41,092 nucleotides of DNA from JAVBOD01 sp031551045 (GTDB lineage: Bacteria; Bacteroidota; Bacteroidia; Bacteroidales; UBA932): assembly GCA_031551045.1 (NCBI GenBank), contig JAVBOD010000003.1:1-41092 (forward strand), given 5' to 3'. The notes below the pieces were generated by a model. The model did no database searches. It saw only the letters and a program-made list of their open reading frames with translations, and had not been told where the DNA came from. Below, piece by piece: positions 7,643 to 16,346 of this stretch. The position numbers and the translations under genes were made by a program. Position 1 is the stretch's first letter. The number at the start of each line of letters is the position of its first letter.

Positions 7643-8671
7643 ATGCATCCACCAAAAAGAACAAACATTGCCGAGTTAGGCGAATTCAAACTTATCGACC
7701 ATATTACGGAAACAGTCGAAACGCATCAAGCGTCAACCATTAAAGGCATTGGCGACGATGCAGCGGTGATTCGCTATAAAGATAGTGAAACGGTTATTTC
7801 GACCGATTTGTTGCTCGAAGGCATTCATTTCGATTTGACCTACACCCCTTTGAAACATTTAGGCTATAAAGCGGTAGTTGCCGGTATCAGTGATATTTAT
7901 GCGATGAACGCCACCCCGCGCCAAATCCTGATTTCAGTGGGACTTTCGCAACGTTTTTTCGTGGAGGACTTGGACGATTTATACGCCGGCATACGGGCGG
8001 CTTGCGCGGCATACGACGTGGATTTAGTGGGCGGCGACACATCGGCTTCGATGACCGGCCTTGCCATTAATATAACAACTATCGGCGAAGCGAAGAAGGA
8101 AAACATAGTGTGCCGCAGCGGCGGACAACCAACCGATTTGTTGTGCCTAAGCGGAAACCTCGGCGCCTCGTACATGGGATTGCAATTGCTGGAGCGTGAA
8201 AAGCGCGTATTCGAAGGGAATGCCAACAAGCAACCGAAGCTGGAAGGCTACGAATATGTGTTGCAGCGCCACCTTAAGCCCGAAGCCCGTAAAGATATTA
8301 TCGAAACATTCGCAGCTAATAATATTGTCCCCACATCCATGATCGACATCAGCGACGGACTGGCATCGGACGTGTTGCAGCTGTGTAAACAATCTAATTG
8401 CGGCGTAAGAATTTTCCTTGAGCGGCTCCCGATTTCTTCCGAAACGTTTAAAATGGCCGAAGAAATCGGCATTGATGCGGTAACAGCCGCCCTCAACGGA
8501 GGAGACGATTACGAATTATTGTTCACCGTGCCGGTCGGCCTTTATGAAACACTCCGCAAAGAAATGCAGCAAGTCGATATCATCGGGCATTTGTGCAAGG
8601 CGGAGGAAGGAAATTATTTAATCACCCCCGACAATCAGGCCATTCCTATTCAGGCGCAAGGGTGGAAGTAA
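7643..8671 (+). CDS. thiL: Thiamine-monophosphate kinase
   Basis: ThiL phosphorylates thiamine monophosphate to thiamine diphosphate, the last step of cofactor synthesis, using ATP and Mg2+. The 342-residue product belongs to the PurM/ThiL fold: GIGDDAAV at 35-42 (metal and ATP site), STDLLLEGIHFD at 53-64, GGDTSAS at 130-136, IDISDGLASD at 234-243 and GGDDYELLF at 286-294. Length and motif order are normal for Bacteroidota. The ATG lies 45 bp after a TACCTTTG -7 box. No TPP riboswitch-like sequence is visible in the short leader. The following secreted-protein gene is 82 bp away and may be co-transcribed. Confidence 0.95.
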   Translation: MHPPKRTNIAELGEFKLIDHITETVETHQASTIKGIGDDAAVIRYKDSETVISTDLLLEGIHFDLTYTPLKHLGYKAVVAGISDIYAMNATPRQILISVGLSQRFFVEDLDDLYAGIRAACAAYDVDLVGGDTSASMTGLAINITTIGEAKKENIVCRSGGQPTDLLCLSGNLGASYMGLQLLEREKRVFEGNANKQPKLEGYEYVLQRHLKPEARKDIIETFAANNIVPTSMIDISDGLASDVLQLCKQSNCGVRIFLERLPISSETFKMAEEIGIDAVTAALNGGDDYELLFTVPVGLYETLRKEMQQVDIIGHLCKAEEGNYLITPDNQAIPIQAQGWK

Positions 8672-8753
8672 GGGAAAGTGCACAAGGCGCCGCCATTGCA
8701 AGGCAATTCTTCCGGTGCCGTTTAAAAATTTTGATTCAACTTAAACTACTATC

Positions 8754-10571
8754 ATGAAAATATTTATCCGTTTTTTTTCTGCGCTCATGGCTGTGGCCAT
8801 GCCATTTTTAGCCCAGGCAAACGATACCGGCTGGCCGCGCACTATTAAAATCGACAACGGGCATATTACGCTTTACCAACCGCAGCCCGAAGCGCTTCAT
8901 GGCGACATGCTGAGCGCCCGCGCCACTATTTCCATCACTATTGATAATCAAGAGCCGGTGTTCGGCGCCATTTGGGGAGATGCCGTGTTGACAACCGGGC
9001 ACCATACACGCACCGCAGCCGTGGAGAATATTACCATTACCAATGTAAAATTCCCCGATATCAACGGCCTTTCGAAAATAGAAGAATTAAAACATATATT
9101 GGAAACAGAAATGCCGAAGTTGGATATCGGTATTTCCATGGACAGGCTCCTTACTTCACTTAATGAAGCAGAAGCGAATACCGGCAATGTTCTGAATATG
9201 GCACCTCCAAAAATTATTTACGTAGAAGAGCCCACCCTGTTGGTTGTAATTGATGGCGAACCGAAATTGCAGCAGGACAAAGAGCTGAGAATGCAACGGG
9301 TAGTCAATACACCCTTTGTGATACTGCAATCGAGCGACAAAAATTTTTATTTGTATGTATCGGGAAAATGGTTCAAAGCAAGCAGCATCGACGGGCAATG
9401 GGCCTATACACGCAAACCGCCTCAAGATATCGAAACCGCCGGTAAAGCAATTGATAAAGCCGACGAATTCGAAGGCGACAGTAAATTCTTTTCCAATGTA
9501 ATTCCCATGATAATGGTGTGTACGGCTCCCACGGAACTGATACAATCGAACGGCACTGCCGAATTTTCCCCTGTTCAAAATACGTCATTGCGCTATGTGT
9601 CGAACTCCGAAGACGACATTTTTATCAACATGGCCGATCAGTATTACTATATATTATTATCGGGACGTTGGTATGCCTCCCAATCACTAACCGGCGATTG
9701 GACTCACATCGCCGGTGAAAAGTTACCGCCCGACTTCAAAAAAATCCCCGAAGGGTCCCAAAAAGATATTGTATTAGCCTCCATTCCCGGAACCAATGCC
9801 GCCAAAGAAGCCGTAGCCGATGCACAGGTGCCGAAAACCGCTAAAGTGGACCGGAAAAAGGCGAGCACTGTAGTAAAATATGACGGTGCTCCGGTATTTG
9901 AAGATATTCCCGGCACCAATTTACAATACGCTGTAAATACGTTGTCCGTTGTTTTACGAGAAGACAAAGCCTATTATACGGTCGATAAGGCGGTATGGCT
10001 CGAAGCAGGCACTCCGGACGGGCCTTGGAAAGCAGCGACAACCCGCCCGGAAGATGTTGACAAAATTCCGGCTGACAATCCTGCCTATAATGTGAAATAT
10101 GTGTATATCTACGACATAACGCCCGACTATATTTATATGGGCTATACGCCGGGTTATTTAGCGTGTTACGCCGATGGCGATGGGGTGTTTTATGGCACCG
10201 GGTTTTACTATCAGCCCTGGTTCGGCGCCGTATATTACCCGCGCCCCGTGACATGGGGATTCAGCATGCATTATAATCCGTCGATAGGATGGTGTACGGG
10301 TATTGGCGCCAATGTCGGCTGTTTTCATTTTGGATTCAACTCCCACGGCGGCGGCGGTTTTCCCGGAGGCTGGTGGGGTACTCCCGTATATCATCCCCCG
10401 TTCTACTATCCGTATTCACATTATTATGGCCCTATACGCCCGGTGGCGGTTCCGCTGCATAATAATTTAGTGATTAATAATTACGCCAATATCAATCACT
10501 CTACTAACATATATAATCATCGTACGGATGTTACACCCAACAATACGCCTCGTACATCAACACACAAGTAG
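8754..10571 (+). CDS. Secreted protein with three W/GW repeats and a Gly/Tyr/Pro-rich tail
   Basis: The 605-residue product starts with a signal peptide (cleavage near residue 22, AQA|ND) and a beta-rich domain to about 170. Three similar modules of about 35 residues follow at 183-216, 280-316 and 391-426. Each runs from a V/YVxNT/S motif through paired aromatics and a W to GxW: YLYVSGKWFKASSIDGQW, YYILLSGRWYASQSLTGDW and YYTVDKAVWLEAGTPDGPW. Residues 440-560 are rich in Y, G, P and W, with a GGGGFPGGWWG stretch. Related proteins are sometimes annotated as carbohydrate-binding family V/XII, which I recall only loosely. No catalytic motif is visible. It is probably periplasmic or surface-exposed, since no lipobox or T9SS tail is seen. 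Confidence 0.65.
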   Translation: MKIFIRFFSALMAVAMPFLAQANDTGWPRTIKIDNGHITLYQPQPEALHGDMLSARATISITIDNQEPVFGAIWGDAVLTTGHHTRTAAVENITITNVKFPDINGLSKIEELKHILETEMPKLDIGISMDRLLTSLNEAEANTGNVLNMAPPKIIYVEEPTLLVVIDGEPKLQQDKELRMQRVVNTPFVILQSSDKNFYLYVSGKWFKASSIDGQWAYTRKPPQDIETAGKAIDKADEFEGDSKFFSNVIPMIMVCTAPTELIQSNGTAEFSPVQNTSLRYVSNSEDDIFINMADQYYYILLSGRWYASQSLTGDWTHIAGEKLPPDFKKIPEGSQKDIVLASIPGTNAAKEAVADAQVPKTAKVDRKKASTVVKYDGAPVFEDIPGTNLQYAVNTLSVVLREDKAYYTVDKAVWLEAGTPDGPWKAATTRPEDVDKIPADNPAYNVKYVYIYDITPDYIYMGYTPGYLACYADGDGVFYGTGFYYQPWFGAVYYPRPVTWGFSMHYNPSIGWCTGIGANVGCFHFGFNSHGGGGFPGGWWGTPVYHPPFYYPYSHYYGPIRPVAVPLHNNLVINNYANINHSTNIYNHRTDVTPNNTPRTSTHK

Positions 10572-10611
10572 TTGATTCTCAAGCATAAATATATTTACGT
10601 CCTACTTATTA

Positions 10612-10641
10612 TTGCCAATCCGGAAAATATGCTTACCTTTG
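10612..10641 (+). promoter_or_regulatory. Promoter of rpsP
   Basis: TTG at 10612-10614 and TACCTTTG at 10634-10641 are separated by 19 bp, matching the Bacteroidota sigma-A pattern (-33 TTTG, -7 TAnnTTTG). It lies 63 bp before the rpsP ATG in an A+T-rich leader. This is one of the two best-formed promoters in the window. Confidence 0.8.
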
Positions 10642-10704
10642 CGCACCTTTTCTCGAGAAGATAAGGAAGTTGAATAAAATTATTAACTTAAATAAACCAT
10701 AATT

Positions 10705-11262
10705 ATGGCTGTAAAAATTCGTTTAGCCCGCCACGGCAAGAAAAATTTCTCGTATTTTCACATTGTAGTTGCTGATAGCCGCTCGCCTCGCGACGGACGT
10801 TTTATTGAACGTATCGGAACGTACAATCCTAACACAAATCCCGCAACTATTGAAGTAGATGGCGAAAAAGCATTGGACTGGATGGCGAAAGGCGCACAGC
10901 CGACCGATACCTGCCGCCGCATTTTATCGTACAAAGGCGTATTGCTTAAAAAACACCTTCTGGAAGGCGTGAAAAAAGGCGCTTTGACGGAAGCTGCCGC
11001 TACCGCTAAATGGGAAGCTTGGATGCAGGAAAAAGAAAACAAAGTGCAATCGAAGAAAAGCTCGTTAGCACAAGAAAACCGCAACGCCAACAAAGCCCGC
11101 TTGGAAACAGAGGCAGAAGTCAAAGAAGCTAAAGCCGCTTTGGTTGCGAAAAAAAGAATGGAATTAGCAGAAAAAGAAGCTGCTGCTAAAGCCGAAGCGC
11201 AAGCGGAGGCCGCGGCAGAAACTCCTGCGGCAGAAGCTCCGGAAACTCCGGCAGAAGCGTAA
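10705..11262 (+). CDS. rpsP: Small ribosomal subunit protein bS16
   Basis: The first 85 residues are bS16: MAVKIRLARHGKKNFSYFHI, VVADSRSPRDGRFIERIGTYNP, then a C-terminal RILSYKGVLLKKHL. Residues 86-185 form an Ala/Lys/Glu-rich, probably coiled-coil tail ending in AAAETPAAEAPETPAEA. The total of 185 residues is about twice the E. coli length, but long tails of this sort are usual for Bacteroidota bS16 (general knowledge). A well-formed promoter precedes the gene, and a repeat-derived terminator-like hairpin separates it from rimM. Confidence 0.97.
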   Translation: MAVKIRLARHGKKNFSYFHIVVADSRSPRDGRFIERIGTYNPNTNPATIEVDGEKALDWMAKGAQPTDTCRRILSYKGVLLKKHLLEGVKKGALTEAAATAKWEAWMQEKENKVQSKKSSLAQENRNANKARLETEAEVKEAKAALVAKKRMELAEKEAAAKAEAQAEAAAETPAAEAPETPAEA

Positions 11263-11265
11263 TTC

Positions 11266-11356
11266 AACGATAAACTATGAACGATGAGTGATGAGCAAAA
11301 GCTCCGTTACTCATCGTTCTTTTTTATTCATCGTTCATAATTCATAACTCATCATT
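11266..11356. repeat. Short palindromic repeat filling the rpsP-rimM spacer
   Basis: Nearly the whole spacer consists of units related to TCATCGTTC/GAACGATGA, including AACGATGAGTGATGAG, ACTCATCGTTC, ATTCATCGTTCATAATTC and AACTCATCATT. The same motif family overlaps the DUF4954 stop codon at 1535-1573. The last unit ends at the point where rimM translation should begin. Confidence 0.75.
11279..11325 (+). terminator. Terminator-like hairpin after rpsP
   Basis: GAACGATGAGT (11279-11289) and ACTCATCGTTC (11309-11319) form a perfect 11-bp stem with a 19-nt loop, followed by a run of T at 11320-11325. It begins 17 bp after the rpsP stop and would at least attenuate transcription into rimM. Confidence 0.65.
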
Positions 11357-11875
11357 AAAAAAGCCTTTCACACCGTTACTATTGCCGACATCCAAAAAAC
11401 ATTCGGGTCGCGCGGAGAACTGATTATACGGCTACACGCCGAGGCTCCCGAAGAAATTGACTTGGACGAACCGGTATTTATCACCATCGAAGGACTGCCG
11501 ACGCCGTTTTATTTCAAATCGTTCGAACCACACGGAACCCGCCGCGCCGTGATAGAATTCGACGATTTCGAAACAGCGGAATTGGCCGCCGAACTCATCG
11601 GGAAAACAATAGGAATGAAAACGGACAACGAAGATGCCGTAAAAAACATCTCCCCTTCTCCATCTTCCCTTCTCCATTATAAAATAATCGACCAGCTGCA
11701 TGGCGAGATTGGAACCGTAACCGGTTTTTTGGATATTCCGGGGAACCCTTGTTTACAAACAGATTACAAGGGCCGCGAAGTTATCATACCTTTCCACAAG
11801 GACCTCGTCAAAAAAACAGATGACAAAAAACGTATTCTACAGGTAGCGCTCCCAACAGGCTTATTGGAATTGTAA
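11351..11875 (+). CDS. rimM: Ribosome maturation factor RimM, non-canonical start
   Basis: RimM binds the 30S head (uS19) and helps 16S rRNA processing; rpsP-rimM is a conserved gene pair. The reading frame gives IKKAFHTVTIADIQKTFGSR, then GELIIRLHAEAPEEIDLDEP, matching the family N-terminus, and a PRC-barrel C-terminal half from about residue 100 (HYKIIDQLHGEIGTVTG, EVIIPFHKDLV). The in-frame stop TAA at 11345-11347 bounds the frame, and no ATG, GTG or TTG occurs before the TTG at 11462, which would remove about 37 residues including the conserved core. Family alignment (MIKK start) puts initiation at ATC 11351 or ATT 11354. I give 11351. A rare start codon, a sequencing error or repeat-driven damage are all possible. 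Confidence 0.8.
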   Translation: MIKKAFHTVTIADIQKTFGSRGELIIRLHAEAPEEIDLDEPVFITIEGLPTPFYFKSFEPHGTRRAVIEFDDFETAELAAELIGKTIGMKTDNEDAVKNISPSPSSLLHYKIIDQLHGEIGTVTGFLDIPGNPCLQTDYKGREVIIPFHKDLVKKTDDKKRILQVALPTGLLEL

Positions 11876-11920
11876 CAGAAGGTTGTAATTTTATTCTTTT
11901 TCATTCTTCAAAAAATACAC

Positions 11921-11928
11921 TATCTTTG
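11921..11928 (+). promoter_or_regulatory. Candidate -7 box for the MFS gene
   Basis: TATCTTTG matches TAnnTTTG and lies 142 bp before the chosen MFS start. A T-rich stretch but no clear TTTG is present at -33. The long leader is unexplained. Confidence 0.45.
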
Positions 11929-12070
11929 TTTTGTAAAATCAGCATTTTATGACTTTTCGTTATTTTGTATAATAAAAACTTCTTTCGAAAACCTCTTTTT
12001 GAGGGAAGGCACAATGTTTGATGATATTTGCATCAAGCTGTTTTTTTATTTTACTACTATTGAATTTATT

Positions 12071-13300
12071 ATGCAAAACGAAAATACATTCCTTCATTGG
12101 AAGAAAACTATAACCCTGTTTCTAACCGGACAAGCCATATCGTTATTTGGCTCGGCATTGGTGGAGTTTGCTATCATTTGGCACATCACACTCATTACCA
12201 AATCGGGTGTGATGATGATGATTAGCACGCTGTGCGCTTTCATACCGCGTTTGCTCATTTCTATATTTGCCGGCGTTTGGGCTGACCGTTATAACCGGAA
12301 AACATTAATTCTTTGGGCAGATGCAGGCATTGCCCTTGTTACACTTTTATTAGCCATTATTTTCCTATCGGGCTATCAGGAATTATGGTTGATTTTTTTG
12401 GTGCTGAGCATCCGTTCCATCGGCACAGGGATTCAAGCGCCGGCAGTAGGAGCTATTATTCCGCAGATTGTTCCGGCCGAGCATCTCCTGCGATTAAACG
12501 GAATCAACGGAAGCCTGCAGTCGTCTATCATGCTGCTGGCGCCGATTGTGAGCGCCGGTTTACTTTCGTTTTTTCAGTTAGGCGCACTCTTTTTTGTGGA
12601 TGTTATCACAGCTACGGTGGGCATCGGCATTTTATTATCATTGCCTGTCAAAATACATAAAAAAGCGCTTCAGGAAAAGAAAACCGGCTATTACGACGAC
12701 TTGAAGGAGGGCTTGCGCTACACTAAAAAAAACGTGTTGGTGCGTGAAATGTTAATGCTGTATGCTTTCTACTTTTTCTTGATAACACCGGCGGCATTTC
12801 TCAGCCAGATTTTTGTAGTGCGTGAATTTGGCGATGAAGTCTGGCACCTGTCAATCATTGAAATTACCTTCAGCGGAGGGATGATGCTGGGCGGCGCTAT
12901 GGTAGCATGGTGGGGCGGATTTAAAAACGGCATCAACACCATTGCCGCTTCCTGTTTGTTGAATGGTTTTACGGTGGCGCTATTGGCTATCCCGAATTTT
13001 TATTTTTTCTCGGCAATCATGCTGTTCACCGGTATTTCGGTGGCTTATTTCAACGCCACGGAAATGACATTGTTTCAACAAAAAATTGAACAGGATATGC
13101 AAGGGCGTGTATTCAGCATGGTGCAAATTGTAGCCACTGCTGTTATGCCATTGGGCATGCTTGTTTTCGGGCCTTTAAGCGATATCGTTCATTTAAAATG
13201 GATTTTTATTGTTTCCGGGATTCTTATCATCATTCAAAGCGTAACAATATTTCTCAACAAGAAATTGAAAACGGCCGCTATGGCAGAAAATCCCGAATAA
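12071..13300 (+). CDS. Major facilitator superfamily transporter, probable drug efflux (MefA-like)
   Basis: The 409-residue integral membrane protein has about 12 hydrophobic segments. The MFS loop 2-3 signature appears as GVWADRYNRKTLILWAD. The opening LFLTGQAISLFGSALVEFAI and the loop APAVGAIIPQIVPAEHLLRLNG resemble macrolide-efflux (MefA)-type proton antiporters of the inner membrane. The true substrate is unknown. I start at ATG 12071 (MQNENTFLHWKK); an in-frame TTG at 11999 would add 24 residues that do not look like the family. The gene stands alone, with a TATCTTTG box upstream and a strong terminator 4 bp after its stop. Confidence 0.75.
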   Translation: MQNENTFLHWKKTITLFLTGQAISLFGSALVEFAIIWHITLITKSGVMMMISTLCAFIPRLLISIFAGVWADRYNRKTLILWADAGIALVTLLLAIIFLSGYQELWLIFLVLSIRSIGTGIQAPAVGAIIPQIVPAEHLLRLNGINGSLQSSIMLLAPIVSAGLLSFFQLGALFFVDVITATVGIGILLSLPVKIHKKALQEKKTGYYDDLKEGLRYTKKNVLVREMLMLYAFYFFLITPAAFLSQIFVVREFGDEVWHLSIIEITFSGGMMLGGAMVAWWGGFKNGINTIAASCLLNGFTVALLAIPNFYFFSAIMLFTGISVAYFNATEMTLFQQKIEQDMQGRVFSMVQIVATAVMPLGMLVFGPLSDIVHLKWIFIVSGILIIIQSVTIFLNKKLKTAAMAENPE

Positions 13301-13304
13301 GAAA

Positions 13305-13342
13305 CCCTATCGGCACATTCATAATGCCGATAGGGGGTTTTT
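13305..13342 (+). terminator. Rho-independent terminator of the MFS gene
   Basis: CCCTATCGGCA (13305-13315) pairs perfectly with TGCCGATAGGG (13325-13335) around a 9-nt loop, followed by GG and TTTTT. It begins 4 bp after the stop codon. Confidence 0.9.
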
Positions 13343-13655
13343 ACAAAATAACCGCAAGGATATCTTTTTCGTAACGAAGGCAAAGAATAGATGCTGTATC
13401 ATTCTCTCACCCCAATGGGCAAGCTGGATTTACGTATTAAGAATACTTGCGGTTAAAAGTTAAGACTTTTCTTGCCTTACTTCATCTTAATATGTTTAGT
13501 AAACAATGCTTCGTTTTTAACCTCCTATATTTTGTCTAACATAATTAATTAAGAACTTTTGTGGCGCCAACAAGATTCCTTCAAATTATGTACCAAAAAG
13601 AAGTTCCCGAATGTTAAAGATCCGGCGGCATTCTTTAGAAAGTGTGAATATAGAT
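13343..13655. other. Intergenic region between convergent genes, no gene seen
   Basis: No coding frame with family resemblance is visible. The one structure noted is a perfect 10-bp inverted pair, TAACCGCAAG (13349-13358) and CTTGCGGTTA (13446-13455), 87 bp apart, which could be the remnant ends of a small element. The rest is A+T-rich and unremarkable. Confidence 0.5.
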
Positions 13656-16310
13656 TTATTTTGTAGCCAACGCACAAGATTTCTTCACACGTTGTACGTT
13701 GCCCGATAAGTCATATGCTTCAATCAAAATAATGTAAGCGCCCAATGCCGCACGGTGATTGTCGTGTCGTGTGCCGTCCCATGCAAAGCGGCCGGAAATC
13801 CCGAGTAAGGTATTTTTTTCCAACTCGCGTACTAAACGCCCTTGCACATCGTATATCGTGATGGAAGCCACATAACCCGAGGCCGGCATTTGATAGTCGA
13901 TATACAATACATCGTTATAGCCGTCGCCGTCGGGCGAAAACACATCATACGGAAGATTAAACCCTGTGTTCGCCGCTGAAGATTTTTCGTTGTATTGTGA
14001 ATTGCGATAAGTCGGGGTAGCAAAGCCGGCGTCCTGCGCAGCCGATTGCCAGTTTACCCGTTCGTCGCTCGGCCGGTCGGGGTGCACTCGCTCCAACGAG
14101 ATACCGGCAGTATTATTAATAAAGCCGCTATGCATTTTCTCCGTATAGGCAAATTCATCAACAATATTATCTTCGCCGGAAAGCAGCACCACGCAACCCG
14201 ATTCGTTCGGATAGGATGGCATCGATGATAACGCTATCACTTTCTCCGGATAACGCACCGAGTAAAATAGTTGCAACGCATCAAGGCTCGTAGTAAATAC
14301 GGCATAATCGCCCGGGTGTAAATAATGTTGCTGTGTAATGGCATACACCGATGTTATATGCGCATTCTTGTCACGATTCGCTAATTGCATTTGACGCAAA
14401 TCGAAAATGGTCCCGGAACGATTGTAAATCTCCACAAAATCTACGCCACCGGAATACGGATGAAACAATACTTCGTTAATTATAATATCCTTTTTTTGCG
14501 GAACGAGCATATTGCCGAAAAGTTGTTCAATCGACGGTGTATTTTCCGCTAAATCACAGAAAGGCGCTGCTATCATTAACTTATAAACAGCCCCTTCGAC
14601 AAATGAATTCGTAAAATATAATCCCACTTGTAATGGATCTGTTGCCGAAAGCGTTATTTTCTGCGGGTTTCCGATGTTCTGGTCAACAAAATACGCCGCC
14701 GCCTTTTTTGCTTGCAATGTATCGAAAAGCTCGTTGAAAGTTAATAATAGGCGATGGCCGTCCAATAATTGGAAACTGGAGAGTAGCGGCGCCTCTTTAT
14801 CAGGATTTATGGCATTTACCGCATTGATTCGCCCCGGCGTTCCTCCGTCGGCACTTACTGAAACAGCCCAATTCGCAGCCGTTTCCGATAAGTTCGCGGC
14901 ATCTATTTTTTCTAAACTCCATCCGCCGGAGGATTTGTTATGGTCTGCAATCCATTTGTCGGAATAGGTCACGCGATTCATCAACTGCCCGCCGTTATTC
15001 TTTAGCACAAGCGTTTTCCCGCTTTTAGTCAAGCTCGAAATGTAAGAAACCGCCGTGGCATTGCCGTATGTGCGCATCATATCTAATGCGGAAGACGAGC
15101 ATAAAATCATATAGCCTCTTGCCGGAATAGTTGTAGCAGTTATATTTCCGGAGGTTGTATTTCCCGACGAAGGAGTAATGTATTCCATCTTCCAACCACT
15201 GAGCGAGACCGGGACATTCAAACGGTTAAACAGTTCAATGTATTGTATTTCCGGTAAACCCGCCGATGGAACAGGCGTAGCCATAATTTCGTTGATTACG
15301 ATATCTCCATATAGCAGATAAAAAACAGCGCATGATTTTTGGTCTATTATTTCTTGAGCCTCTTCATCTATCACCCCTGAAACTTTTATGATAGCTTCTC
15401 CTCTCGGCAAAGGTTGCGCGAACGACAACAATACGTCCGTTGCAGTCATTACTTTTATTTGCGCGGGATGCAAAGAGTCATTCTCAAAAACCAATTTATA
15501 TTTTGTAGCGAGGGCTGCAGATACCGAATCTACCGGCTGCGTAAACGAAAGTAACAGGTCGGATGTCCCTTGTAAATGAACCGTATTGATTTTAGTCGGC
15601 ACGACTACTCTTGTAAATGTAACAGCAATATCATCTACCCAAAGCAACATATCGGCGGAAGCCGTATAAGTATAAGCAATCCCAAAATAAGAGGCAGCGG
15701 AATACGCATTATGTGTAACCGGGGCGGCAACGGTATCCATACTATTAAAATTCCCGGCCGTATTGCCTTTTATAGTCCACTCTCCAAAAGGGTTGCGAAT
15801 GATTTCCACAGCGCCGGTTCCGGTGGTTTTAATATCATTTTCCCAATTGATTTTTGTTTTACGGATAATGGAAAATGTATTATTTTTCACCGCATAAAGC
15901 GCGAGCGTATCGTCCGTGCCCACCATATTTACCCCAATAGCATAACCCTCGTAAATGCCACTTTGCTTCCATTCGCTACCGGCGGCATTGGAAAATAAAA
16001 ATACCGCCCATTTGTTGGTGCCGCTCGGATTATATCCATGGCGCAACAAAAACCGCCATTGAGTGATGCCTTTATTTACTGCAACCCCGTTTAATGCGGT
16101 ATAAATAATATCGGTTGCGGCGGCGGCGTTGTCATAGGTATGTTTCAACGAATAACTCCCCGACAAAGAATTTATATTGGATACTCCCCATCGATTATCC
16201 GGCAATTGCGACCAGTTGTTCAATGTCCCATCTTCAAAGCCGGCCGATAATTGAGCGCGCGCCGGTAATCCGATAAAAAGGAATGCCAATAACCAAAGGT
16301 GTTTTTTCAT
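13656..16310 (-). CDS. Secreted lamin-tail-domain protein with FlgD/CHU_C-like C-terminus
   Basis: The 884-residue protein has a signal peptide (cleavage near residue 19, ARA|QL). A jelly-roll, lectin-like domain follows at about 20-232 (FEDGTLNNWSQLPDNRWGV to MLLWVDDIAVTF). Two lamin-tail domains begin with DIVINEIMATPVP at 336-348 and DIIINEVLFHPYSGGVDFVE at 608-627. Each is preceded by a Big_5-like segment (LLLSFTQPVDS, LLLTFNELFD). The C-terminal 95 residues open with VFSPDGDGYNDVLYIDY and continue IYDVQGRLVREL and FAWDGTRHDNHRAALGAYI, the FlgD-Ig/gliding-associated fold that can serve as an outer-surface sorting domain in T9SS organisms. It is probably surface-attached or secreted. Substrate and role are unknown. 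Confidence 0.8.
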   Translation of the reverse strand: MKKHLWLLAFLFIGLPARAQLSAGFEDGTLNNWSQLPDNRWGVSNINSLSGSYSLKHTYDNAAAATDIIYTALNGVAVNKGITQWRFLLRHGYNPSGTNKWAVFLFSNAAGSEWKQSGIYEGYAIGVNMVGTDDTLALYAVKNNTFSIIRKTKINWENDIKTTGTGAVEIIRNPFGEWTIKGNTAGNFNSMDTVAAPVTHNAYSAASYFGIAYTYTASADMLLWVDDIAVTFTRVVVPTKINTVHLQGTSDLLLSFTQPVDSVSAALATKYKLVFENDSLHPAQIKVMTATDVLLSFAQPLPRGEAIIKVSGVIDEEAQEIIDQKSCAVFYLLYGDIVINEIMATPVPSAGLPEIQYIELFNRLNVPVSLSGWKMEYITPSSGNTTSGNITATTIPARGYMILCSSSALDMMRTYGNATAVSYISSLTKSGKTLVLKNNGGQLMNRVTYSDKWIADHNKSSGGWSLEKIDAANLSETAANWAVSVSADGGTPGRINAVNAINPDKEAPLLSSFQLLDGHRLLLTFNELFDTLQAKKAAAYFVDQNIGNPQKITLSATDPLQVGLYFTNSFVEGAVYKLMIAAPFCDLAENTPSIEQLFGNMLVPQKKDIIINEVLFHPYSGGVDFVEIYNRSGTIFDLRQMQLANRDKNAHITSVYAITQQHYLHPGDYAVFTTSLDALQLFYSVRYPEKVIALSSMPSYPNESGCVVLLSGEDNIVDEFAYTEKMHSGFINNTAGISLERVHPDRPSDERVNWQSAAQDAGFATPTYRNSQYNEKSSAANTGFNLPYDVFSPDGDGYNDVLYIDYQMPASGYVASITIYDVQGRLVRELEKNTLLGISGRFAWDGTRHDNHRAALGAYIILIEAYDLSGNVQRVKKSCALATK

Positions 16311-16346
16311 ACTAAATTCAAGAGGTTAGGAAGGTTCAAGGATTCA

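Noticed and set aside
10758..11267. Long open frame antisense to rpsP
   Set aside because: Its Ala/Ser-rich sequence is the mirror of the rpsP Ala/Lys/Glu tail, and rpsP itself is certain.
11462..11875. rimM beginning at the first standard in-frame start, TTG 11462
   Set aside because: It would delete the conserved TFGSRGEL region of the RimM N-terminal domain, while the upstream frame clearly encodes it.
11999..12070. Longer MFS protein starting at TTG 11999
   Set aside because: The extra 24 residues do not resemble the family, and the ATG at 12071 gives a normal N-terminus before the first membrane helix.
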